A DNA stretch of 64,000 nucleotides from an uncultured Parabacteroides sp. (GTDB taxonomy: Bacteria > Bacteroidota > Bacteroidia > Bacteroidales > Tannerellaceae), in assembly GCA_937894065.1 (NCBI GenBank), contig CALCST010000039.1, positions 1 to 64,000 of the forward strand, given 5' to 3'. A program made the position numbers and the translations under genes. The notes below the pieces were generated by a model that worked only from the letters and a program-made list of their open reading frames with translations, ran no database searches and was not told where the DNA came from. Positions 59,301 through 64,000 of the stretch are shown here, one piece after another; within the stretch, counting starts at the first letter, position 1, and every line of letters starts with the position of its first letter.

Positions 59301-60027
59301 TAAGGGAACTAACGGCGACCGTGAAATGGCTTATACATTATATCTTGCAGGTTTCGATGTGAAAGACGTTCACCTGACAGACTTGGCAAGCGGCCGTGAA
59401 ACATTGGAAGATGTGAACTTCATCGTATTCTGCGGTGGTTTCTCTAACTCTGACGTTCTTGGTTCAGCTAAAGGTTGGGCAGCAGGTATCTTGTATAACG
59501 AAAAAGCTAAGAAAGCTATCGACAACTTCTATGCTCGCAAGGACACAATGAGTTTGGGTATTTGCAACGGTTGTCAGTTGATGGCAGAATTGGAATTGCT
59601 TTATCCGGAACACGAGCTTAAGCACAAGATGGTTCACAATGATTCTCATAAGTTCGAATCTAACTTCGTTACTTTGGAAATTCCTAAGAACAATTCAATT
59701 ATGCTTGGTTCATTGAGCGGAACAAAACTTGGTGTTTGGGTTGCTCACGGTGAAGGTAAGTTCAGCTTCCCATACGGTGAGAAGGAATACAACATCGTAG
59801 CTAAATATAACTACGAAGGTTATCCTGCAAATCCTAACGGTTCGCCTTGGTCAGTTGCCGGTGTTTGCTCAAACGACGGCCGTCACTTGGCAATGATGCC
59901 TCATCCGGAACGTGCAATCTTCCCATGGCAGTGTGGTTATTATCCTAACGACCGCAAGCAGGATGAAGTTACTCCTTGGATTGAAGGATTCGTTAATGCT
60001 CGTAAATGGATTGAAGCTCACAGATAA
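56341..60027 (+). CDS. purL: Phosphoribosylformylglycinamidine synthase (single-chain PurL)
   Basis: A 1228-residue ATP- and glutamine-dependent enzyme making FGAM from FGAR in purine synthesis. This is the long form that joins an N-terminal PurS-like domain (about 1-135), a linker, two AIRS-type synthetase halves (VNSEHCRHKIFGGTF near 163; KAETHNFPTTVEPFNGAATGTGGEIRD near 242; GHDISAGGMITALLEM near 820) and a C-terminal class I glutaminase with GICNGCQLM (catalytic Cys, near 1070) and MMPHPER. Codon use is strongly biased towards preferred codons. Monocistronic, with promoter and terminator. Confidence 0.96.
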   Translation: MILFFQSPTKTVLAVEAKHAFSPEDVQKLVWLFSNAAPVESEVMEGWYVGPRREMITPWSTNAVEITQNMGLSGISRIEEYFPVASGDAEHDPMLQRIYNGLDQEIFTISKQPDPIIYIEDLEAYNQQEGLALSDEEIAYLKEVSEKLNRKLTDSEVYGFAQVNSEHCRHKIFGGTFIIDGEEKESSLFNLIKKTSTENPNKLVSAYKDNVAFNEGPVVEQFAPASGDKPDFFQIKDIKTVISLKAETHNFPTTVEPFNGAATGTGGEIRDRLGGGKASLPIAGTAVYMTSYPRTEGAREWEKVLDPRPWLYQTPEQILIKASNGASDFGNKFGQPLICGSVLTFEHEENNKKYAYDKVIMLAGGVGFANHRDALKGDPKPGEKVVLIGGDNYRIGMGGGAVSSVNTGQYTSGIELNAVQRANPEMQKRAANVIRAIAESDNNPIVSIHDHGAGGHLNCLSELVEATGGHIDMSQLPVGDPTLSAKEIIGNESQERMGLLMEEKDVERVRRIAERERAPMYVVGETTDDMQFVFEQADGTKPIDIKLEYMFGKPPRTIMKDSTVVESYQPVVYKESELHHYLENVLQLEAVACKDWLTNKVDRSVTGKIARQQCQGELQLPLSDLGAVALDFRGKAGIATSIGHAPQVAMVDPAAGSVMAIAEALTNIVFAPLAEKLTSVSLSANWMWPCRNAGEDARLYKAVQAASDFACELGINIPTGKDSLSMTQKYGDDKVIAPGTVIISAGAEVSDVKKIVSPVLTHDKNTHIYYIDFSFDSLKLGGSALAQVLNKLGNEVPTVKDVEYFRDAFNTVQEAIEQGLILAGHDISAGGMITALLEMCFANVEGGLEVNLDSISESDIVKILFAENPGILVQVKDKKAFEKLMTEAGVGFAEIAKPTDERHILVSKDGIQYHFGIDYMRDVWYSTSYKLDIKQSGNVCAGNRFENYKMQPLEVKYNKNFTGKLADYGISADRRQPSGVKAAIIRDKGTNGDREMAYTLYLAGFDVKDVHLTDLASGRETLEDVNFIVFCGGFSNSDVLGSAKGWAAGILYNEKAKKAIDNFYARKDTMSLGICNGCQLMAELELLYPEHELKHKMVHNDSHKFESNFVTLEIPKNNSIMLGSLSGTKLGVWVAHGEGKFSFPYGEKEYNIVAKYNYEGYPANPNGSPWSVAGVCSNDGRHLAMMPHPERAIFPWQCGYYPNDRKQDEVTPWIEGFVNARKWIEAHR

Positions 60028-60029
60028 TT

Positions 60030-60112
60030 ATACTTACAGTTGACAAGTTGACGAGGGTTTTTGAACTCAGTGAATTTAAAGTTGGGAAACTTGTTAAACT
60101 TGATAAAACTTC
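60030..60112. repeat. Octamer block after purL
   Basis: CAGTTGACAAGTTGACGAGG, then AAAGTTGGGAAACTTG and TTAAACTTGATAAAACTT; polarity as in other blocks. Confidence 0.65.
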
Positions 60113-60117
60113 CGAGG

Positions 60118-60167
60118 CACGGAATGTACAGATGTCTTATTGACATAGTATGTTCCGTGTTTTTTTT
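60118..60167 (+). terminator. Terminator of purL
   Basis: CACGGAA pairs with TTCCGTG, with further ATGTC/GACAT pairs inside, loop TTATT, then T8. Confidence 0.85.
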
Positions 60168-60222
60168 GTGAAAAATCGTTCGAAGAGAAGTTTCAAAATC
60201 TTCGGACTTATTTTTGCTACGT

Positions 60223-60310
60223 CCGTATATATTTTCCCGTCGGGCCGTATATATTTCTTCGTCGGTCCGTATATATTTTACTGCCGGTCCGTATGTATTT
60301 CAGCCTACTT
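60223..60310. repeat. Four-unit tandem array, exact 22-bp period (CCGTATATAT)
   Basis: Units start at 60223, 60245, 60267 and 60289. The first three begin CCGTATATATTT, and the gaps end in GTCGGG, GTCGGT and GCCGGT. The fourth begins CCGTATGTATTT. The 10-mer TCCGTATGTA (60288-60297) is identical to 54856-54865 in the other 22-bp array. Non-coding. Confidence 0.8.
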
Positions 60311-60321
60311 TTTATTAAACC

Positions 60322-60335
60322 TTTTCAGCTGAAAA
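60322..60335. promoter_or_regulatory. Perfect 14-bp palindrome TTTTCAGCTGAAAA
   Basis: Lies 40 bases before the barrel gene start, directly after the 22-bp array. Could be a dimeric regulator site; no -7 box consensus was found here. Confidence 0.4.
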
Positions 60336-60374
60336 TGTGTTCTAAAGGAAAGCGTTTAATAAAAGAGGGAGCTT

Positions 60375-60995
60375 ATGAAAAAGATTTTATTTGTTTTGTT
60401 GGCGATATGTACATTTCATTTTGCCAATGCGCAGGAGTTTCATTTTATGCCACGTATCGGAGTGAATTTTGCTAATCTTTCCAATTCCGGAGGAGACATG
60501 AAACCAGGAGTGAATGTTGGATTTGCAGTGGAACTTCCACTGTTGGAAAAACTGTCTATTGAGCCTGGAATCTATTATTCAATGCAAGGCACTAAGACTA
60601 GTAAATATGTTCAGTATGATGATATGAAATTGGGTGGTGAAGCGAATATGAATATGGATTATCTTAATATACCAATTTACGCCAAATATTATATATATGA
60701 AGGTTTCAACGTGTTTGCCGGTCCACAGTTCGGATTTAATGTCCGCAGCAAGGCTAAGGTTTCGGCTACTGGTTTTGAAAACTCGTCTTCTGTCGATTTT
60801 AAAGAAGCACTAAACACATTTGACTTTGCAATCGGCATCGGTGCAGGTTATCAGTTCGATATGGGAGTAAATATTTCATTGAATTATAATATCGGATTGA
60901 CTAATGCTTTTAAGTCGGTAGATTTAGGGACTTTAGAATTTGAATCTTCAGAAAAAAACCGTGTTCTTCAGTTGAGTATAGGATACAGATTCTGA
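60375..60995 (+). CDS. Outer-membrane beta-barrel protein (OMP_b-brl_2 / PorT-like)
   Basis: A 206-residue protein with signal peptide (cut near HFANAQ) and about eight amphipathic strands, starting RIGVNFANLS and ending in VLQLSIGYRF with a terminal Phe, as in small eight-stranded barrels. Typical segments: SIEPGIYYSMQGTK, YLNIPIYAKYYIYEGFNVFAGPQFGF. Many such proteins are annotated PorT family without evidence of a secretion role; that name would be too specific here. Upstream lies a 22-bp repeat array and a palindrome; a terminator follows. Confidence 0.82.
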   Translation: MKKILFVLLAICTFHFANAQEFHFMPRIGVNFANLSNSGGDMKPGVNVGFAVELPLLEKLSIEPGIYYSMQGTKTSKYVQYDDMKLGGEANMNMDYLNIPIYAKYYIYEGFNVFAGPQFGFNVRSKAKVSATGFENSSSVDFKEALNTFDFAIGIGAGYQFDMGVNISLNYNIGLTNAFKSVDLGTLEFESSEKNRVLQLSIGYRF

Positions 60996-61020
60996 TACAT
61001 ACTGGTTTTATAAACAGATA

Positions 61021-61074
61021 AAAGGCTGTGATATTTCCTTATTAATATAGGAAATAAGCAGCCTTTATTTTTTT
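61021..61074 (+). terminator. Terminator of the barrel gene
   Basis: AAAGGCTG pairs with CAGCCTTT and TATTTCCT with AGGAAATA inside; T-rich tail ATTTTTTT. Confidence 0.85.
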
Positions 61075-61086
61075 ATCTCCAATGGG

Positions 61087-61163
61087 AATAGCACAAAATA
61101 TCGGAAAGTGTGCTATTTTTATTCGAAAATATGCTCACTTTTTTATTTATTGTGCTATTTTTG
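61087..61163 (+). promoter_or_regulatory. Promoter of the nitronate monooxygenase gene with three TGTGCTATT sites
   Basis: -7 box TATTTTTG at 61156-61163. TGTGCTATT occurs at 61109-61117 and 61151-61159 (overlapping the -7 box), and inverted (AATAGCACA) at 61087-61095. This looks like an operator set. Confidence 0.5.
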
Positions 61164-61198
61164 CGCCGTTTTAAAAACACTATATACATATTTTATAA

Positions 61199-62272
61199 AT
61201 GAAGACACTAAGTATTGGAGATCTGAAAGCTCGTATTCCTATTATCCAAGGAGGAATGGGCGTCGGAATTTCTCTATCAGGGCTAGCCTCGGCTGTAGCA
61301 AATGAAGGTGGGATTGGCGTTATTTCCGCAGCCGGTCTCGGATTGTTATACAAAAAGTTATCACCCAACAATTACACAGAAGCTGGTAATTTGGGATTGA
61401 GGGAAGAAATCCGTAAAGCACGTGAAAAGGCAAAAGGTATAATCGGTGTGAACATCATGGTTGCCTTGTCTGATTTTGCCGAATTGGTGAAGACAAGTAT
61501 TGCCGAAAAGGTTGACATCATTTTCAGCGGTGCCGGTCTGCCTTTGGATTTGCCATCTTTCCTGAAGAAAGACAGTGTGACTAAGCTTGTTCCTATCGTA
61601 TCCAGCGCGCGTGCTGCAAGAATCATTTGCGAGAAATGGAAATCTCAGTATGATTATCTGCCGGACGCAGTTGTCCTTGAAGGTCCGAAAGCCGGAGGGC
61701 ATCTTGGATATAAGGAAAACCAGATAACCGATGAGCACTATTCTTTGGAAGAACTGTTGCCTCAGGTTGTTGAAGAAGTTTCTCATTTCGAAGAGAAATA
61801 CAACAAGAAGATTCCGGTAATTGCAGCGGGAGGCATTTACACGGGAGAAGATATCAAACGCATGATGGACCTTGGAGCATCAGGCGTTCAGTTAGGAACT
61901 CGTTTCGTGACGACTACGGAGTGCGATGCTTCGGAAGCTTTCAAGGAAACATACATAAAAGCGTCGGAGGAGGACATTGAGATTATCAAGAGTCCTGTCG
62001 GTATGCCCGGCCGTGCAATCCATTGTAATTTCCTTGAGAAAGTGAAGCTTGGTTTGAAGCAACCGAAAGTTTGTCCGTTCAATTGCATAAAGACGTGCAA
62101 CATTGAGCGAAGCCCGTACTGCATTGTGACTGCGTTGTATAATGCTTTCAAAGGTAATTTCGAGAATGGATATGCCTTTGCCGGCAGCAATGCATGGCGC
62201 GCCAAGCGTATAATGAGTGTGAAGGAAACTATCAAGGAATTGATGGATGATTTCCGTAATAGTAGTAAATGA
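61199..62272 (+). CDS. Nitronate monooxygenase-like flavoenzyme (NPD/FabK superfamily)
   Basis: A 357-residue FMN-dependent TIM-barrel enzyme of the 2-nitropropane dioxygenase family. Visible: IPIIQGGMGVGISLSGLASAVANEGGIGVISAAG (about 14-47), GVNIMVAL (about 84-91), FSGAGLPLDLP, AGGHLG (about 165-170), PVIAAGGIYTGEDIKRMMDLGASGVQLGTRFV (about 203-234). A C-terminal part with several Cys (CPFNCIKTCNIERSPYC, about 281-297) is unusual for classic nitronate monooxygenases and seen in an anaerobe subgroup; it could bind metal or a cluster. Substrate unproven. Confidence 0.82.
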   Translation: MKTLSIGDLKARIPIIQGGMGVGISLSGLASAVANEGGIGVISAAGLGLLYKKLSPNNYTEAGNLGLREEIRKAREKAKGIIGVNIMVALSDFAELVKTSIAEKVDIIFSGAGLPLDLPSFLKKDSVTKLVPIVSSARAARIICEKWKSQYDYLPDAVVLEGPKAGGHLGYKENQITDEHYSLEELLPQVVEEVSHFEEKYNKKIPVIAAGGIYTGEDIKRMMDLGASGVQLGTRFVTTTECDASEAFKETYIKASEEDIEIIKSPVGMPGRAIHCNFLEKVKLGLKQPKVCPFNCIKTCNIERSPYCIVTALYNAFKGNFENGYAFAGSNAWRAKRIMSVKETIKELMDDFRNSSK

Positions 62273-62292
62273 TGATTTTATAAAATAAATTT

Positions 62293-62334
62293 AGCGCATG
62301 TATAGTATTTATGAGACTATACATGCGCTTTTGT
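62293..62334 (+). terminator. Terminator of the nitronate monooxygenase gene
   Basis: Perfect 14-bp stem (62293-62306 with 62316-62329), loop 9, then TTTTG. Confidence 0.9.
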
Positions 62335-62381
62335 TTTGAGAAATATATTACTTATTTAAATAAACTTAAATTGTTAATATA

Positions 62382-62413
62382 TTTGTCTCTCCTCTTACCT
62401 TTCACTATCTTTG
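62382..62413 (+). promoter_or_regulatory. Promoter (TTTG / TATCTTTG) of parAB
   Basis: -33 TTTG at 62382-62385, -7 box at 62406-62413, spacing 20. The 115-base leader carries an inverted repeat CAAAACTAACA / TGTTTAGTTTTG. Confidence 0.75.
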
Positions 62414-62533
62414 TAAGTTATCAACAGATTAGGTGACTTTTCAACAAAACTAACAATGTTTCGATTGATTCTGATAGAGTTCGGTTTTTAATGTTTAGTT
62501 TTGTCGCCAGAATAAATTGCACATAAAAACATT

Positions 62534-63298
62534 ATGGGAAAGATTATCGCTTTAGCAAATCAGAAAGGTGGCGTAGGAAAAACAACTACAACGATAAATC
62601 TGGCTGCTTCGCTGGCAGCTCTCGAGAAGAAAGTTCTTGTAGTTGATGCAGACCCTCAGGCGAATGCCTCTTCAGGTTTAGGAGTAGATATCCGTGAGGT
62701 TGAATTATCTATTTATGAATGCCTGGTAAATGGAGAAGATTCAAAGCAGGCTATAGTTCATACGGAAGTTGACGGTTTAGACATAATCCCTTCTCATATC
62801 GATCTTGTGGGAGCGGAAATTGAAATGTTGAATATGCCTAGCAGAGAACAGATATTGAAGCGTATGCTGACTCCATTGAAGAGTGTGTATGATTTTATTC
62901 TTATTGACTGTTCTCCGTCTTTGGGCTTGATAACGGTAAATGCTTTGACTGCCGCAGATTCGGTTATAATTCCGGTGCAGTGTGAGTATTTCGCCTTGGA
63001 AGGTATTAGTAAGTTGTTGAATACAATCAAGATTATCAAGTCGAAACTTAATCCGTCGTTGGAAATTGAAGGTTTTCTTCTTACTATGTATGATTCACGT
63101 TTGCGTTTGGCAAACCAGATTTATGAAGAGGTTAAGAGACCGTTCCAGGATTTGGTGTTCACAACAGTTATTCAGCGAAATGTGAAACTTAGTGAGGCTT
63201 CAAGCTACGGAAAGCCTGTGTTGCTGTATGATGCAGAATCCAAAGGTTCGCTCAATTATATGCAGCTTGCTCAGGAAGTAATCGATAAAAATAAATAA
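62534..63298 (+). CDS. parA: Chromosome-partition ATPase ParA (Soj)
   Basis: A 254-residue Walker-type ATPase. The deviant Walker A KGGVGKTT (11-18) is at the N-terminus, VVDADPQANASSGLG follows (about 39-53), then IDCSPSLGLITVNAL (about 124-138) and the specificity region PVQCEYFALEG. ParA moves ParB-parS complexes on the nucleoid and, in many bacteria, helps initiation control. No N-terminal HTH is present, so this is the chromosomal type. parB follows, though 293 bases of octamer repeats lie between. Confidence 0.95.
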   Translation: MGKIIALANQKGGVGKTTTTINLAASLAALEKKVLVVDADPQANASSGLGVDIREVELSIYECLVNGEDSKQAIVHTEVDGLDIIPSHIDLVGAEIEMLNMPSREQILKRMLTPLKSVYDFILIDCSPSLGLITVNALTAADSVIIPVQCEYFALEGISKLLNTIKIIKSKLNPSLEIEGFLLTMYDSRLRLANQIYEEVKRPFQDLVFTTVIQRNVKLSEASSYGKPVLLYDAESKGSLNYMQLAQEVIDKNK

Positions 63299-63299
63299 T

Positions 63300-63591
63300 T
63301 CAAGTTTCGCTTGATTCAGTTTTCAGTTAACGAGTTGACAAGTTAACAAGTTGACGAGATTTTTAAACATAGTGTTCACAGAGACACAGAGCAGTATTTA
63401 TTTTAAACTTATAAATAATATATCTCTTGTTAACTTGTCTCTGAAGCCTTGTCAACTTCATGAGTAAAGCAACTTGCGGAACTTAGTAAATAATATATAA
63501 GTGTTGGGTTAATATAGTTTGTAAGTTTTGAGTTGGAACGAATAAAAAACTTATAAACTCAAAAGCTCAAAAACTAAAGAACTAAATACTT
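63300..63591. repeat. Octamer palindromic block between parA and parB
   Basis: Left: CAAGTTTCGCTTG, CAGTTAACGAGTTGACAAG, TTAACAAGTTGACGAG (63300-63359), then an ACAGAGACACAGAG arm (63375-63390). Right: TTGTTAACTTGTCTCTGAAG, CCTTGTCAACTTC, and AAACTTATAAACTC / CAAAAACT octamers running to the parB start. Confidence 0.8.
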
Positions 63592-64000
63592 ATGGCTTTA
63601 ATGAAAAAATCGGCGTTGGGCCGTGGATTGGATGCATTGATTACGATGGATGACCTTAAGACAGGTGGTTCATCGTCTATTTGTGAAATAGAACTTTCAA
63701 AGATTCAGCCCAATCCGGAGCAGCCTCGTTCGGCATTTGATGAAGCAGCATTGGACGAATTGGCTGTGTCAATAAAAGCTCTTGGTGTCATTCAGCCTAT
63801 AACAGTGAGAGAAACAGGAAATGACCAGTATATGATTATTTCCGGAGAGCGTCGTTACAGAGCTTCTCTTAAAGCGGGGCTGACACAAATTCCTGCCTAC
63901 GTGAAAACTGCGGCGGATGAGAATGTTGTGGAAATGGCTCTTATCGAGAATATTCAGCGTGAGGACTTGAATGCCATAGAAATTGCATTGGCTTATCAGA
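63592..64000 (+). CDS. parB: Chromosome-partition protein ParB, 3' end beyond window
   Basis: The first 136 codons of ParB are in view and run off the edge with no stop. Seen: KSALGRGLDALI (about 6-17), SKIQPNPEQPR near 36-46 (CTP-binding region I), VIQPITVRE, SGERRYRAS (about 83-91, the GERR CTPase motif), and ALIENIQREDLNAIEIALAYQ. These define the N-terminal CTPase domain that lets ParB clamp and slide from parS. Start at ATG 63592 (MALMKKSALGRG); ATG 63601 is an alternative. The HTH and dimer domains lie beyond. Confidence 0.93.
   Translation, partial: MALMKKSALGRGLDALITMDDLKTGGSSSICEIELSKIQPNPEQPRSAFDEAALDELAVSIKALGVIQPITVRETGNDQYMIISGERRYRASLKAGLTQIPAYVKTAADENVVEMALIENIQREDLNAIEIALAYQ

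Noticed and set aside
60375..60995. Assignment of the small barrel as T9SS component PorT
   Set aside because: The similarity is at the level of a general eight-stranded barrel; no T9SS gene is adjacent.
7979..63591. CRISPR array as explanation of the repeats
   Set aside because: Repeat units are 8 or 22 bp without unique spacers of 30-40 bp, and no cas gene is present.
62273..64000. parS site near parAB
   Set aside because: I looked for a TGTTCCACGTGAAACA-like palindrome here and in the rest of the window and saw none; it may lie outside.

Overview
The window looks like chromosome from a gut-type member of the Bacteroidales (phylum Bacteroidota). Direct signs are: Bacteroidetes-style promoters (-7 box TAnnTTTG, sometimes a TTTG about 20 bases upstream) in front of many genes; very few Shine-Dalgarno sequences; many lipoprotein signals; a T9SS-type C-terminal tail; fimbrillin-like lipoprotein; and two large secreted proteins ending in a tail I recognise as DUF6383, which is known from Bacteroidales. 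Gene order xerD / aroQ / pyk / O-methyltransferase / rbfA / LolC-type permease is, to my knowledge, common in this order. Genus cannot be fixed from the sequence alone; the DUF6383 proteins point away from core Bacteroides and towards Parabacteroides/Barnesiella/Coprobacter-like relatives (inference).

Layout. 1-7.4 kb: end of tRNA-Pro, a secreted esterase, a T9SS-tailed secreted protein, hflX, a DUF2339 membrane protein and xerD. 7.5-12.1 kb: aroQ, pyk, O-methyltransferase, rbfA and a LolC/E-type permease. 12.1-18.2 kb (minus strand): a five-gene tripartite export operon (ATPase, two MacB-type permeases, adaptor, TolC). 18.3-33 kb: a fimbrillin-like lipoprotein, two DUF6383 surface proteins, ROK glucokinase, a NUDIX protein, and an overlapping TPR / outer-membrane-barrel pair. 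33-38.6 kb: class III fructose-bisphosphatase, FecCD/FecE-type ABC genes and a MATE exporter. 38.7-42.2 kb: RelE-type toxin-antitoxin, GroES-like protein and NfnAB. 42.3-48.2 kb (minus): GH31 lipoprotein with PA14 insert, DUF1080 protein, small lipoprotein, lactonase, tRNA-Gly. 48.2-55.7 kb (minus): a Rieske-like lipoprotein, argH, an SRPBCC protein, pyrE, comF, recX, a NUDIX hydrolase, a Fic protein and a small lipoprotein. 56.3-64 kb: purL, an outer-membrane barrel, a nitronate monooxygenase-like enzyme, parA and the start of parB.

Most genes are housekeeping (glycolysis, shikimate, arginine, pyrimidine and purine synthesis, redox balance, chromosome partition, dimer resolution) mixed with envelope genes. 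No rRNA, CRISPR array, phage or IS element was seen.

The unusual content is in the gaps. About sixteen intergenic gaps carry a degenerate 8-bp repeat (AGTTGACA/AGTTAACA/AGTTGACG). In most of them the AGTT arm lies to the left and its complement to the right, so each block is a large imperfect palindrome. Two other gaps carry arrays with an exact 22-bp period that share a 10-mer. One gap holds two overlapping, mutually exclusive inverted repeats, and one large promoter region has twin CACCTAGGTG palindromes 22 bp apart. These dispersed elements are the best candidates for something undescribed.
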